A stretch of 41,521 nt of DNA from Flemingiibacterium sp045586505 (GTDB taxonomy: Bacteria > Bacillota > Clostridia > Oscillospirales > CAG-272): the NCBI GenBank assembly GCA_045586505.1, contig JAZNAL010000045.1, forward strand, positions 1 through 41,521, read 5' to 3'. Both the position numbers and the translations under genes were made by a program. Positions 23,521-32,681 of the stretch are shown one piece after another. Positions within the stretch are counted from its first letter, which is position 1. Each line of letters opens with the position of its first letter. A model generated the notes under the pieces. That model was not told the origin of the DNA. It worked only from the letters and a program-made list of their open reading frames with translations, and did no database searches.

Positions 23521-24789
23521 ATGCGCAGGATTTACGAACGTCTGCCAATAACCTTTACCGCGCAGGCATTACTTTATCCGCTGTTTTTCGTATTGTCGCT
23601 GATATTTGCTCAGCTTCTTCGCCGTCCCGTGTCGCATATGCTGTTTGTGTTTGTGCTGCTTTTGCCAATTGCAAGCATACTTTGGCTCATCGCGGCTCGG
23701 ATCTGTATCCGCACGGCATTTCGTCCGTCCGAGACCACCGTGGGCAAGCATTCCACCGTACGATTCTACGCCTCTGTGACAAACATATGCCCACTTCCCT
23801 TCGCGTTCGTTACAGCACGCATGTCACTTCCCGACAAAAGAGGCGTAAGATGTGAAGCAAAGGATATAACCCTCTCCCTGCTTCCATTCTGCACTTGCAG
23901 AATGGAGGAGATCGCTGAATTTGCCTATCGCGGGAAGTATCATGTCGGCATCGAATGCCTGTATGTGTACGATCTGTTTCACGCGATTTGCATACGCATC
24001 CCCTGTCACAGCAGCGCGGATATATGCGTCCTGGCGCGAAGGCTTGAGCTACCAAGGCGCACAGATTCAAGAGTTTCGCCCGACGGCACTCGCACCGTCG
24101 GAGGCTTCGGCGGCGACGGTGTCGACACTGCCGATATACGGCTGTATGAAGCGGGCGACAGTGTCCGCCACATCCACTGGAAGCTCTCCTCAAAGTCGGA
24201 GGAGCTTATCGTAAAGGATATCACCCGAGCCGAAGGTACAGATGTGACCGTTATCTGCGACCTTGAGCCGCATTACGGTAACTCTCCCATCCGCACCCCG
24301 AAAGCGGAGCACGCGGATATTGTGGATCTGTGCCATGCGGATATTGCGGTAGAGGCGGCAATCGCTGTCACATTACGGGAGCTTTCGGCAGGCAACTCCG
24401 TTCTGCTCACATTTATGGAAAATGAGACTCCCACGGCGTTTGTGCTTCGCGCGGCGGCAGATCTTGATGAAATATTCACACGCTTTGCCTCAGTACCGCT
24501 TTCCGTCTGCCAACACCAGCCGGTACTGCTCTCGTCTTGTATCGCGAACTCTCACAAAAGCTCGGTAATTATCGTAACCCCCCACATCGATGATGCCGCG
24601 GTATGTGATTATGCATCCGTCGCCGACGTTTACAAAACCAATTCGAATGCCGAGCTGATTCTCTGTACCGATGACTCTCTGTTCGAGCCAGATCCCAAAT
24701 ATGATCGCGCCCGCCGCGAATGGACGGCGCGTCTTGCCGCATCGGGTTTTATTGTAACAGATGCTCTGAAGCTCTTAAAGAACAAATAA
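23521..24789 (+). CDS. DUF58 membrane protein
   Basis: The 422-aa protein has two N-terminal membrane helices (about 12-32 and 38-60), then a beta-rich stretch and the DUF58 signature R-L-Y-E-A-G-D-S-V-R-H-I-H-W-K-L-S-S near 207-224, with the trailing L-I-V-K-D. A von Willebrand A-like remainder follows, which has V-T-V-I-C-D-L-E-P where metal-dependent domains have D-x-S-x-S, so the metal site is probably degenerate. DUF58 proteins pair with MoxR ATPases. The start is 2 bp past the moxR stop. Confidence 0.9.
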   Translation: MRRIYERLPITFTAQALLYPLFFVLSLIFAQLLRRPVSHMLFVFVLLLPIASILWLIAARICIRTAFRPSETTVGKHSTVRFYASVTNICPLPFAFVTARMSLPDKRGVRCEAKDITLSLLPFCTCRMEEIAEFAYRGKYHVGIECLYVYDLFHAICIRIPCHSSADICVLARRLELPRRTDSRVSPDGTRTVGGFGGDGVDTADIRLYEAGDSVRHIHWKLSSKSEELIVKDITRAEGTDVTVICDLEPHYGNSPIRTPKAEHADIVDLCHADIAVEAAIAVTLRELSAGNSVLLTFMENETPTAFVLRAAADLDEIFTRFASVPLSVCQHQPVLLSSCIANSHKSSVIIVTPHIDDAAVCDYASVADVYKTNSNAELILCTDDSLFEPDPKYDRARREWTARLAASGFIVTDALKLLKNK

Positions 24790-24798
24790 CCATAAAAG

Positions 24799-24819
24799 GT
24801 GTGAAACCCGATTTCACAC
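24799..24819 (+). other. Hairpin between DUF58 and transglutaminase genes
   Basis: GTGTGAAA (24799-24806) and TTTCACAC (24812-24819) pair perfectly around CCCGA, followed by TTGTGTTTTG. It could attenuate transcription or protect the upstream message; the T-run is too interrupted for a clear terminator. Confidence 0.45.
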
Positions 24820-24839
24820 TTGTGTTTTGAGTAATTATT

Positions 24840-27770
24840 ATGAAAAACAACGCCGTCAATACGGTTTCTATGCTGCCCTGGCAGCAGACAAACAACCGCA
24901 TCAGCCTTTTGCGGGGACTCGGATATGTTTTCAGATCCCTGCTGGCGCTTATGTGCGCTTACGGTCTATGTCGGTTTATATTTGACTCGCTGGCACTTGA
25001 GCTTCCCTACGGGATCACGCTCGGCATCTGTGCGGCGGCGTGTACCGTCATTGCAGTGATGCTCACCGGGCGTCAGGGACTTGCGGCAGGCGGAGCTGTC
25101 ATCATAGGAGCACTGCTCTTTCTCATCACACGGGAGGGCGGCTTTTTCCGTGCGCTCTATGGGTGCGGCGTAATTTTATACAACGCCTGGAATAGGCGAC
25201 TTGATGCGCTTGACTACGCAGGCGCGGCGGACAATATAATAGATCTTTCAAAAACGCTTGAAGCCACCGGATATACCGAGGCGGAGCTTCTTGTACTTGC
25301 GGCAATGATGGCAGCGGTACTCGTTTCCGTGATCTGCTCCATCTGCATCCTGCGGCGGGTGATACTCCTGCCGATACTGTTTGTGGGAGCACTCTCCTCG
25401 ACGCTGATACACTATTTCGGCGCCTGCGAGGATAATTTCGGCTTCGCTCTCATGTTGGCTTCGCTGTGCGGACTTGTTTCGCTTGCGGGGTACGACAACA
25501 TTTTCGTAAACAAAAAAGCCGTGGGCAGTGCCCTCGGCACCGACCCTCGCTCGTCAACTGCGAAGGATGAGCTTTCCTATACGCTCAGGGTTGGAAGTGA
25601 GCTTGGCGGCTTCTGCGGTCTTGCCGCGGCACTGGCGGCGCTAGCCGTCATCGCAGTGCCCATGAAGCTCGACACTCCGATGCCCGACATCCCCGCGATC
25701 TCCGAGCCTGCCCACCGAACGGAGGACTACATCTCCGCGGTAGTCAGCGGACATGATCCGTCGCCGTCGGGACTGTTTTACCTCGGCACGTCGGGTGTAT
25801 CCTCCCGTGTCACTGAGGCGAAGGATCGCATTGCCGACGGAGATCGCATTTTCGACGTTCAGACGAATGTGGGCATACCCATATATCTGCGCTCCTGGGT
25901 GGGACGCGATTACATCGATGACAGCTGGCAAACCGCGTCCTATTCGCACATTGCGGAATACCGCAAGACCTTCGGCAGCGGCTTCAGCCCCGAACTGCTC
26001 ACCTCTGAGCTGCTTTTTGCACTCGATCCGGAGCTTGTAGGCGTTCCCGCAGGCAAAAAGTACTCCGCCCGCCCCGATTTCGGATACATAAACGCCCCCG
26101 TTCACTTAAAAAAGCTTTCCTATCTGGGAAACGACGTATTTCTGCCGTCATATACTGATCAGCGCACAGGCCTGCTTGAATACGGTACAACCAAGCCCCA
26201 TTCATTCGGTTATGCCAACTTCTACGACGGCATTTTTGACAGCGGAAGCTTTATTTTCGTGGACTCCTATACCGTTATGGCGCAGCTTAGCCTTGCTCCG
26301 ACGGAGGAGACCGCAAAAAATATTGCTATTTTAGTGAGCTATTATGCCGACCAGCATATTATGGTAACAAGGCTTCGCGAAATGATCGGAAACGGTGCCT
26401 CGGAGGATGAGCTTCGCATCGAATACGACAGACTTTTCGCCAAATCCACCACGAAGCACTATGTTTCATCTACATTTGATCAAGGAGCCGTTTCAAACGA
26501 AAGCATAACTACCGTGTCGGGTAACTATACCTTCCCGCTTGAATCCCTCGCATATCGCTACGCTTACAAAATGAGCGGTACAGAACGTCTGCGCGTGGAT
26601 GCGCTGATGGACAACCTTCCGCTTTATTATGAATATGTATACGACAACTACGTTTCCCGCTGCGAGGGCTTTGAGCGCTTCGAATGGCTTATTGCCGGGA
26701 TAGCCGAGGAAGCAGGGCTTGATCTGCGCAGAAGCGCCTCCACATATGTGGGACGGCACAAGCTCGTGGAGGCGGTGATCGAATATCTGTCCGAGAATAT
26801 GGTCTACACACTTGAGCCAAAGGCTCCGTCCTCCGAGCGAAAGTATCTTAACGCCGCCGAGACCTTCCTGTTTGACACCAAGGAGGGCTACTGCGTGCAG
26901 TATGCCACCGCGGCGGTCATGCTTCTGCGCGCCGCAGGTATACCCGCACGTTACGCCGACGGTTACATAGCACAGAATTTTGTGGAGAGCCGCGACGAAT
27001 CGGCGCAAGGCGATTTTCGCGCGCTGGTGCTTGATGAACACGCTCACGCCTGGATCGAGGTCTATTACGACTACTACGGCTGGGTGCGCTACGAGGCGAC
27101 CGCGCCCTATGTAACAGCGCAGAAGGATATCGCGCCGCCAAACGAGCCCGAGCCGGATGATCCGGACTACTACGCCCCCGACACCGAACCTGCGCCCGCC
27201 GAAACCACCGCGGCTCCGGAAACTGCCGTAACGACGGATGCGGTCACTACCGATGACATATCGGTGACCGTCACACCGCCTAAAACTCCCCGTCATGCGA
27301 TTTCGGGGGCAGTTGTGACCGCAGCGTTTATTATTTCCGCATTTGCGGTGAGCCTGCTTTTAATAAAGCGCCGTGCCGATTCAGCCGCCGCGCGTTTGCG
27401 GACGCTTATTAAGTCTGCCGCCGACGGTGAGCTCCACGAGGGAGCACGTCTTGCCGCCGCGATGACGCTGGGCGACTATACCATGAAGCTGCTCCGTTTT
27501 GAGCGGCTTTCCCCCCGCGCAGGTGAGCCGCAAAGCGAATTTGCCGCACGCGTAAACGATTCCCTCGGCGCTATGCTCGGCTCCGATTTTATTCCGGTAA
27601 TCGCCGCCATACAATCAGCCGAATTCGGCGGGTCAGTCTCATCGAGCGCGGTGCGCACTATAGCGCTTTATCTCGATCTGCTCATACGCGTCACATCCCA
27701 TCTCGGGTCATTGCCGCGACGCCTTTTCAGAAGGTATGTTTTTATGTGCAGACTGCTGAAGCGGCAATAA
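24840..27770 (+). CDS. Membrane transglutaminase-like protein (TgpA type), 976 aa
   Basis: At least five or six membrane helices fill residues 20-280 (for example V-I-A-V-M-L, A-V-I-I-G-A-L-L-F-L, A-A-L-A-A-L-A-V-I-A). A large extracytoplasmic region follows with the transglutaminase core: C685 in K-E-G-Y-C-V-Q-Y-A, H736 in E-H-A-H-A-W-I-E-V, and the acidic residue in V-R-Y-E-A-T. A Pro/Thr/Glu-rich linker (about 765-815), a further membrane helix (about 822-842) and a DUF4129-like helical tail complete it. This is the third member of the MoxR-DUF58 locus; in other bacteria the set affects surface or cell-wall proteins. No clear ribosome binding site precedes the ATG; coupling via the hairpin region is possible. 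Confidence 0.9.
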   Translation: MKNNAVNTVSMLPWQQTNNRISLLRGLGYVFRSLLALMCAYGLCRFIFDSLALELPYGITLGICAAACTVIAVMLTGRQGLAAGGAVIIGALLFLITREGGFFRALYGCGVILYNAWNRRLDALDYAGAADNIIDLSKTLEATGYTEAELLVLAAMMAAVLVSVICSICILRRVILLPILFVGALSSTLIHYFGACEDNFGFALMLASLCGLVSLAGYDNIFVNKKAVGSALGTDPRSSTAKDELSYTLRVGSELGGFCGLAAALAALAVIAVPMKLDTPMPDIPAISEPAHRTEDYISAVVSGHDPSPSGLFYLGTSGVSSRVTEAKDRIADGDRIFDVQTNVGIPIYLRSWVGRDYIDDSWQTASYSHIAEYRKTFGSGFSPELLTSELLFALDPELVGVPAGKKYSARPDFGYINAPVHLKKLSYLGNDVFLPSYTDQRTGLLEYGTTKPHSFGYANFYDGIFDSGSFIFVDSYTVMAQLSLAPTEETAKNIAILVSYYADQHIMVTRLREMIGNGASEDELRIEYDRLFAKSTTKHYVSSTFDQGAVSNESITTVSGNYTFPLESLAYRYAYKMSGTERLRVDALMDNLPLYYEYVYDNYVSRCEGFERFEWLIAGIAEEAGLDLRRSASTYVGRHKLVEAVIEYLSENMVYTLEPKAPSSERKYLNAAETFLFDTKEGYCVQYATAAVMLLRAAGIPARYADGYIAQNFVESRDESAQGDFRALVLDEHAHAWIEVYYDYYGWVRYEATAPYVTAQKDIAPPNEPEPDDPDYYAPDTEPAPAETTAAPETAVTTDAVTTDDISVTVTPPKTPRHAISGAVVTAAFIISAFAVSLLLIKRRADSAAARLRTLIKSAADGELHEGARLAAAMTLGDYTMKLLRFERLSPRAGEPQSEFAARVNDSLGAMLGSDFIPVIAAIQSAEFGGSVSSSAVRTIALYLDLLIRVTSHLGSLPRRLFRRYVFMCRLLKRQ

Positions 27771-27791
27771 CGCCAATTTTTGCACAATGTA

Positions 27792-27820
27792 TTGAAATGC
27801 TGAAAAATATATGGTATAAT
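27792..27820 (+). promoter_or_regulatory. Promoter upstream of mrnC
   Basis: TTGAAA (27792-27797), 17-bp spacer, TATAAT (27815-27820). Confidence 0.75.
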
Positions 27821-27861
27821 GTATGGTAATACAATAGAAATCTTGGGAAAGTGAACGTCTT

Positions 27862-28275
27862 ATGGATAACGGATATGCAAATACCCTTAACGGCGCTACG
27901 CTGGCTTATCTCGGCGACGCAGTGCTTGAGGTAATGGTGCGCAGATATCTTGTGTCGCTGGGCATTGCCGATGGAGGCACACTTAGCCGCATAGCACTGA
28001 ATTTTGTGCGCGCGACCGCTCAAAGCGCGGGCGTTGAAAAGCTCATGCCCCACCTCACCGAGGAGGAAGAGTATATATATAAGCGCGGGCGCAACGCGCA
28101 CGGCATCGCCATTCCGAAAAGTGCGTCGGCGGCTGAATACCGTCGTGCTACGGGCATGGAGGCACTGTTTGCGTGGCTCGACCTTGTGGGGCGTCACGAG
28201 CGCGCCAAAGAACTGTTTGGCATCGCTTACGCCGATGTGATGGAACAGCTTGAAACAGGCAAAATACGGAAATAA
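27862..28275 (+). CDS. mrnC: Mini-ribonuclease III
   Basis: The 137-aa product is a stand-alone RNase III catalytic domain: L-A-Y-L-G-D-A-V-L-E-V (15-25) is the signature helix with the catalytic Asp/Glu, and Y-R-R-A-T-G-M-E-A-L-F-A-W-L (about 97-111) holds the second acidic cluster. No double-stranded-RNA-binding domain follows, as expected for MrnC, which matures 23S rRNA in the cytosol of Bacillota. Start ATG at 27862; the site upstream is GGGAAAGTG. It is followed 16 bp later by a sugar epimerase gene. Confidence 0.93.
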   Translation: MDNGYANTLNGATLAYLGDAVLEVMVRRYLVSLGIADGGTLSRIALNFVRATAQSAGVEKLMPHLTEEEEYIYKRGRNAHGIAIPKSASAAEYRRATGMEALFAWLDLVGRHERAKELFGIAYADVMEQLETGKIRK

Positions 28276-28291
28276 CAGGAGAATTACACCC

Positions 28292-29401
28292 ATGATACGT
28301 GTAATGTCAGTCTTCGGAACACGTCCCGAAGCTATAAAAATGTGCCCGCTCGTCAAAGCACTGGAGGCAGACGAAAGATGCGAAAGCATCGTGTGCGTTA
28401 CCGCACAGCATCGTGAAATGCTGGACTCTGCGATGGAATACTTCGGTGTAAAGCCGGACTACGACCTTAATATCATGAAGCGCGGACAGACACTTACCGG
28501 AATCACCGCAGACGTCATCACCGGACTTGAATCGGTACTCGCCGAGTCAAAGCCGGATATCGTTCTGGTACACGGTGACACCACCACCAGCTTTGCGGCG
28601 GCGCTTGCGGCGTTTTACGCCAAGATCCCCGTGGGTCACGTGGAAGCGGGACTGCGCACCTATGACCGTTACTCCCCTTATCCCGAGGAGATCAACCGCA
28701 ATCTTACCACCAAGCTGGCAACTCTGCACTTTGCTCCCACCGAGCTTAACCGCACCCAGCTTGCACGGGAAGCGGTCACCGAGAATGTCACCGTTACGGG
28801 CAACACCGCACTTGATGCGTTTCAATACACCGTAAAGCCCGGATATGTTTTCGCAGACGAAAAGCTGAGGGCTATCGATTTCGAAAGCCAGCCTGTGATC
28901 ACAGTCACCGCACATCGCCGCGAAAATCAGAACGGCGGCATCGAAAATATCTGCCGCGCTATACTCAAGCTGTCGGAAATACATCCCGAGTTACGATTCG
29001 TTTACCCCGTTCACCTCAGCCCTGCGGTAAGAAATGTGGTGTTCCCCCTGCTTGACAACCATCCCCGCATCACGCTTACCGATCCCGTGGATGTGGCGGA
29101 TATGCACAATATGCTCTCGAAGTCGTTTTTCATCATGTCCGACTCCGGCGGAATCCAGGAGGAAGCGCCCTCCTTCAAAAAACCGGTTTTAGTGCTTCGT
29201 ACCGAAACCGAGCGCCCCGAAGCAGTTGAGGCAGGTACTGTTAAAGTAATCGGTACCGATACCGACCGCATCATTGCCGAGGCAGAGCTTCTTATATCAA
29301 GCAAGGAAGAATATGACCGTATGGCATCGGCGAAGAATCCCTACGGAGACGGAAAGGCTTCCCTCTATATCATAGACGCTATCGCAAAATATTTTCAGTA
29401 G
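28292..29401 (+). CDS. wecB: UDP-N-acetylglucosamine 2-epimerase (non-hydrolysing)
   Basis: ATG at 28292 follows AACAGGAG; the open frame runs upstream into mrnC without a site. The 369-aa product has F-G-T-R-P-E-A-I-K-M at the start, V-H-G-D-T-T-T-S (about 90), H-V-E-A-G-L-R-T-Y-D (about 113-122), F-P-E/P-Y-P-E-E-I-N-R, and S-D-S-G-G-I-Q-E-E-A with L-R-x-x-T-E-R-P-E near 290-315. It interconverts UDP-GlcNAc and UDP-ManNAc, feeding wall teichoic acid linkage units or surface polysaccharide. Also called mnaA in Gram-positives. Confidence 0.93.
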   Translation: MIRVMSVFGTRPEAIKMCPLVKALEADERCESIVCVTAQHREMLDSAMEYFGVKPDYDLNIMKRGQTLTGITADVITGLESVLAESKPDIVLVHGDTTTSFAAALAAFYAKIPVGHVEAGLRTYDRYSPYPEEINRNLTTKLATLHFAPTELNRTQLAREAVTENVTVTGNTALDAFQYTVKPGYVFADEKLRAIDFESQPVITVTAHRRENQNGGIENICRAILKLSEIHPELRFVYPVHLSPAVRNVVFPLLDNHPRITLTDPVDVADMHNMLSKSFFIMSDSGGIQEEAPSFKKPVLVLRTETERPEAVEAGTVKVIGTDTDRIIAEAELLISSKEEYDRMASAKNPYGDGKASLYIIDAIAKYFQ

Positions 29402-29427
29402 ACAAAAATGTAAAGGCGGCTGATAAA

Positions 29428-30366
29428 ATGAATATCATGCATCTTAAATATGCCGTTGAGGTCGCAAAGACCGGTTCCATCACTCAAGCGGCGGAAAATC
29501 TTTTTATGGGGCAGCCCAATCTCAGCAAGGCAATACGCGAGCTTGAAGACAACCTCGGCGTTACGCTTTTCAAGCGCACCTCCAAGGGTATCATCTGCAC
29601 CCAGAAGGGCGAGGAATTTCTCGTCTATGCCAAGCGCATCCTCTCTCAGATAGACGAGCTTGAATCCATCTACAAAAGCACCCCCGAAACCAAGCAGACC
29701 TTCAGTATATCCATCCCCCGCGGCAGTTATATGGCGTACGGCTTCACAAATTTTGTAAAGCGTCTGGAGCGGGACAAGGAGATCGAAATACGCTACAACG
29801 AGACAAACTCCATGGAAGCCATCTCCAATATCACGCAGTCTAACTATAATCTGGCGATCATCCGCTTTCGTGACGTGTTCGAGCCTTATTTTACAAGACT
29901 TCTAAAGGAAAAAGAATTAAAGAGTGAGCTTGTGTGGCAGTTCAAATACATAGCGGTAATGTCAAAAGACAATCCTCTTGCTGCCAAGCCTGTGCTGACC
30001 CTCGCCGATTTTGCGGATTCCGTGGAGATCCTTCACGGCGATAATTCCGTGCCCTCGCTTCCGACGCTGGAAGCAAAACGCATGGAGAACATCGAGAACT
30101 CAAACAAACGGATTTATGTGGTCGAGCGCGGCAGTCAGTTTGAACTTCTCGCCGGCATTCCCGATACCTTTATGTGGGTATCACCAATACCAAAGCGCAT
30201 GCTTGACCGTTACGGTCTCGTACAGCGCCGCGTGTCCGACGCGGACTACAGCTACAAGGACCTGCTGGTGTATCAGCGTTCCTACCGTCTTACCGACCTT
30301 GATCGTATGTACATTGAGGAACTGCACAATTCGGTAAGTGCGGTTGAACAGATGAACGTGGACTGA
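29428..30366 (+). CDS. LysR-family transcriptional regulator
   Basis: The 312-aa product has the LysR winged helix-turn-helix at residues 4-62, with A-V-E-V-A-K-T-G-S-I-T-Q-A-A-E, Q-P-N-L-S-K-A-I-R-E-L-E and G-V-T-L-F-K-R-T, then the linker helix and a substrate-binding effector domain. ATG at 29428 or 29437 is possible. It is 27 bp downstream of the epimerase gene on the same strand. The target genes are unknown; the divergent or adjacent DAHP synthase is on the same strand, so classic divergent LysR logic does not apply. Confidence 0.92.
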   Translation: MNIMHLKYAVEVAKTGSITQAAENLFMGQPNLSKAIRELEDNLGVTLFKRTSKGIICTQKGEEFLVYAKRILSQIDELESIYKSTPETKQTFSISIPRGSYMAYGFTNFVKRLERDKEIEIRYNETNSMEAISNITQSNYNLAIIRFRDVFEPYFTRLLKEKELKSELVWQFKYIAVMSKDNPLAAKPVLTLADFADSVEILHGDNSVPSLPTLEAKRMENIENSNKRIYVVERGSQFELLAGIPDTFMWVSPIPKRMLDRYGLVQRRVSDADYSYKDLLVYQRSYRLTDLDRMYIEELHNSVSAVEQMNVD

Positions 30367-30428
30367 TATCCGTCAGCATTACCAACAGCAGCACACCGCG
30401 CCAATCGGCATTTGGTATAAGTTACCGA

Positions 30429-30457
30429 TTGACAAGTGTTTGCTTTAGTGATATAAT
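30429..30457 (+). promoter_or_regulatory. Consensus promoter of the aroF leader
   Basis: TTGACA (30429-30434), exact 17-bp spacer, TATAAT (30452-30457). RNA should start near 30,464, giving a roughly 260-nt leader before the DAHP synthase gene. Confidence 0.85.
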
Positions 30458-30499
30458 TAAGTAAAGTTTCAGCAATCTGAAAAGAAGGAAGACATAAAA

Positions 30500-30607
30500 A
30501 TGATGACTCGTAATTTCGCAGCTGCATATTATTACTATTACTTTTATTCGAAGAAAAAAGGTAATAGTGGTTTTTGCTGCGAAAAAGAGCTTGTCACCGA
30601 GAATTGA
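30500..30607 (+). CDS. Aromatic leader peptide, 35 aa (Tyr/Phe-rich)
   Basis: AGAAGGAAG lies 8 bp before ATG at 30500. The encoded peptide begins M-M-T-R-N-F-A-A-A and then has seven consecutive aromatic codons, Y-Y-Y-Y-Y-F-Y, followed by a basic tract, and stops at TGA 30605-30607, 30 bp before a terminator hairpin. This is the layout of a transcription-attenuation leader: ribosomes stalling at Tyr/Phe codons when charged tRNA is scarce would let RNA polymerase read into the DAHP synthase gene. The order is seen directly; the mechanism is inferred from enteric attenuators. Confidence 0.8.
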   Translation: MMTRNFAAAYYYYYFYSKKKGNSGFCCEKELVTEN

Positions 30608-30637
30608 AGACTCGGTTGAATCTTCGGAAAAACTTCC

Positions 30638-30674
30638 GCTCCGTAGTGAAAGATCACTGCGGAGCTTTTCTTTT
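30638..30674 (+). terminator. Attenuator terminator upstream of DAHP synthase
   Basis: GCTCCGTAGTGA (30638-30649) pairs with TCACTGCGGAGC (30654-30665), one G-U pair, then TTTTCTTTT. A competing hairpin ACCGAG (30596-30601)/CTCGGT (30611-30616) begins at the end of the leader peptide, and CGGAA/TTCCG (30625-30638) touches the terminator base, as expected for alternative structures. Confidence 0.8.
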
Positions 30675-30722
30675 CGGCACACGAAGCAAATAAATATAAT
30701 TATCCAAAAGGAGATTAAGAAA

Positions 30723-31748
30723 ATGGTAGTAGTAATCAAACATCAGGCAAATGAAGAAAGACTTGCAACGCTTATTGAATTTTTAAAGGCACAGAATGTT
30801 TCAGTTCACGAGAGCCGCGGACATTTTCAAACCGTCCTCGGTCTGGTAGGCGACACCAGCCGCATCGATATTGATACCATTGCAGGACTTGAGATCGTCG
30901 AAACCGTAAAGCGTATCAGCGAGCCCTACAAAAGCGCCAACCGTAAATTCCATCCCGATGATTCAGTTGTTACCGTCCCCTCCGTAAACGGTGATGTCAG
31001 GATCGGCGAGGACTTCACATTTATCGCAGGACCTTGCTCGATTGAGAGCGAGGAGCAGATCATCGCGGTAGCCGAGGCGGTCAAAAAGTCGGGAGCACAG
31101 CTTCTGCGCGGCGGCGCATTCAAGCCACGCACCTCGCCCTACGCTTTCCAGGGCCTCAGAAGCGACGGCATAAGACTCCTGCTCGAAGCAAAGAAGGCGA
31201 CCGGTATGCCCATCGTTACCGAGATCATGGATGCCTCCCACCTTGATCTGTTCGCCGATGTTGACGTTATTCAGGTCGGCGCGAGAAATATGCAGAACTT
31301 CGAGCTTTTGAAGGAGCTCGGTCACACCAATAAGCCCATACTCCTAAAACGAGGTCTGTCCAGCACCATAGAGGAGCTTTTAATGAGCGCCGAATACATC
31401 ATGGCAGGCGGAAACGAAAACGTCATCCTTTGCGAGCGTGGCATCCGCACCTTCGAGACCAAGACCCGTAATACCCTCGACATCTCCGCAGTGCCGGTAC
31501 TTCACGAGCTGTCCCACCTGCCCGTAATCATCGACCCCAGCCACGCCTGCGGTAAGGCGAACCTGGTTCTGCCCATGGCGATGGCGGCTGCCGCGTGCGG
31601 TGCAAACGGCGTTATGATAGAGGTACACAACGATCCCGCAAATGCGCTCTGTGACGGCCCGCAGTCGCTGACTCCCGAGCAGTTCGACTCCACCGTAACG
31701 AAGGTATTGTGCGTAGCAAATGCCGCCAAAGAAGCAATGAAAATGTAA
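30723..31748 (+). CDS. aroF: DAHP synthase, type I-beta with N-terminal ferredoxin-like domain
   Basis: ATG at 30723 follows AAAAGGAG; the frame is open back to 30567 but that part is the attenuator. The 341-aa product has an N-terminal ferredoxin-like regulatory domain (about 1-68, starting M-V-V-V-I-K) and the I-beta catalytic barrel: F-I-A-G-P-C-S-I-E-S (about 100-109), L-R-G-G-A-F-K-P-R-T-S-P (about 130), and D-P-S-H-A-C-G-K near 270-277. It condenses phosphoenolpyruvate and erythrose 4-phosphate, the first step to aromatic amino acids. In relatives the added domain binds Phe or Tyr for feedback inhibition. With the leader peptide upstream this gives two layers of control. Confidence 0.95.
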   Translation: MVVVIKHQANEERLATLIEFLKAQNVSVHESRGHFQTVLGLVGDTSRIDIDTIAGLEIVETVKRISEPYKSANRKFHPDDSVVTVPSVNGDVRIGEDFTFIAGPCSIESEEQIIAVAEAVKKSGAQLLRGGAFKPRTSPYAFQGLRSDGIRLLLEAKKATGMPIVTEIMDASHLDLFADVDVIQVGARNMQNFELLKELGHTNKPILLKRGLSSTIEELLMSAEYIMAGGNENVILCERGIRTFETKTRNTLDISAVPVLHELSHLPVIIDPSHACGKANLVLPMAMAAAACGANGVMIEVHNDPANALCDGPQSLTPEQFDSTVTKVLCVANAAKEAMKM

Positions 31749-31756
31749 AATATAAA

Positions 31757-31801
31757 GCATCACCGCTACCGAGCAACTCGGTGACGGTGATGCTGTTTTT
31801 G
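31757..31801. terminator. Terminator between aroF and pyridoxal kinase genes
   Basis: AGCATCACCG pairs with CGGTGATGCT, with an inner ACCGAG/CTCGGT hairpin, followed by GTTTTTG. It lies between convergent genes. Confidence 0.75.
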
Positions 31802-31820
31802 TATTTCAGAAAAATTTTCA

Positions 31821-32681
31821 TTACTTTATCAGTCGATACAGATTCTTCTCAAGTCGCAGTCCCTCTCGGCGCGGCGTATCATACTCGGAGGTGTCGGCGA
31901 TCATCTCGGCAACGATACGGCAGGCGTGATCCACAGAGGTGTGAAAATCGTCACCGCCCAGCAGCTTACCGAGCAGAACAGAAGCAAACAGGTCGCCGGT
32001 ACCGGGATATCCGTACTTTATTCTGTGAATAATATGCACGCTCTCGCGCTCGACACATCCGCTGTCATAGGAAATCGTGGCAATTCGATCGTCAGACAGC
32101 TCTATACCCGTCAGCGCTAACTGCTTTGCCCCATACAGCTCTGTAAGCTTCTTTCGGAGGCGCTCAGCCTCAGTGAGGGCGTCCTCGGCAGACAGTGCAG
32201 ATGTATCGCAGTACTCCTCATCGCATAAAAGATACGCCTCTGTAAGATTTGGAGTCAGAATATCGGCTTTATGGCACAGCTCACGCATCCGACGGCACAT
32301 TTCGGGTGTGTAGGTCTTATACACCTCACCGTCATCGCCCATCACGGGATCCACAAGCACCGGTGCCCCCTTACCGAACATATCGATGGCGTGCACAACG
32401 GTGTCGATCTGCCCTGCGCTTCCGAGGAAGCCCGTGTAGATCGCGTCAAATTTCATATCCATCATCTTATAATGATCCAGCGTCGGCTGCATAGTGTCGG
32501 AAAGATCGCGAAACACGATATTGTCAAAGCCGCCGGTGTGAGTTGACAGCAGCGCGGTAGGCAGCGGTACCACCGCCACGCCCATCACGGACAGCGCGGG
32601 AATTATTACTGTCAGCGCACATCTTCCGAAGCAGGAAAGATCATGTACGGCGAGTATTCGTTTGGTATCATCGCGAAGCAT
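31821..32681 (-). CDS. Pyridoxal/pyridoxamine kinase (PdxY/PdxK-like)
   Basis: ATG at 32681 is preceded on the minus strand by GGAGGAGCC. The 286-aa product has H-D-L-S-C-F-G-R-C-A-L-T (13-24), the T-G-F-L-G-S (about 83), V-D-P-V-M-G-D-D-G (about 110), T-P-N-L-T-E-A and the G-T-G-D-L-F-A-S anion hole with catalytic Asp (about 228-235) of the ribokinase-like vitamin-B6 kinase family. It phosphorylates B6 vitamers to make PLP, the cofactor of the lysA product encoded just upstream on the same strand; cotranscription is possible but about 160 bp separates them. Confidence 0.9.
   Translation of the reverse strand: MLRDDTKRILAVHDLSCFGRCALTVIIPALSVMGVAVVPLPTALLSTHTGGFDNIVFRDLSDTMQPTLDHYKMMDMKFDAIYTGFLGSAGQIDTVVHAIDMFGKGAPVLVDPVMGDDGEVYKTYTPEMCRRMRELCHKADILTPNLTEAYLLCDEEYCDTSALSAEDALTEAERLRKKLTELYGAKQLALTGIELSDDRIATISYDSGCVERESVHIIHRIKYGYPGTGDLFASVLLGKLLGGDDFHTSVDHACRIVAEMIADTSEYDTPRREGLRLEKNLYRLIK

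Noticed and set aside
26493..27296. A 267-residue minus-strand frame inside the transglutaminase gene
   Set aside because: It covers the catalytic Cys/His region of a clear gene and shows no features of its own.
30464..30722. A T-box riboswitch upstream of aroF
   Set aside because: I could not find the conserved T-box antiterminator sequence or specifier loop; the aromatic codon run with its own ribosome binding site explains the region better.
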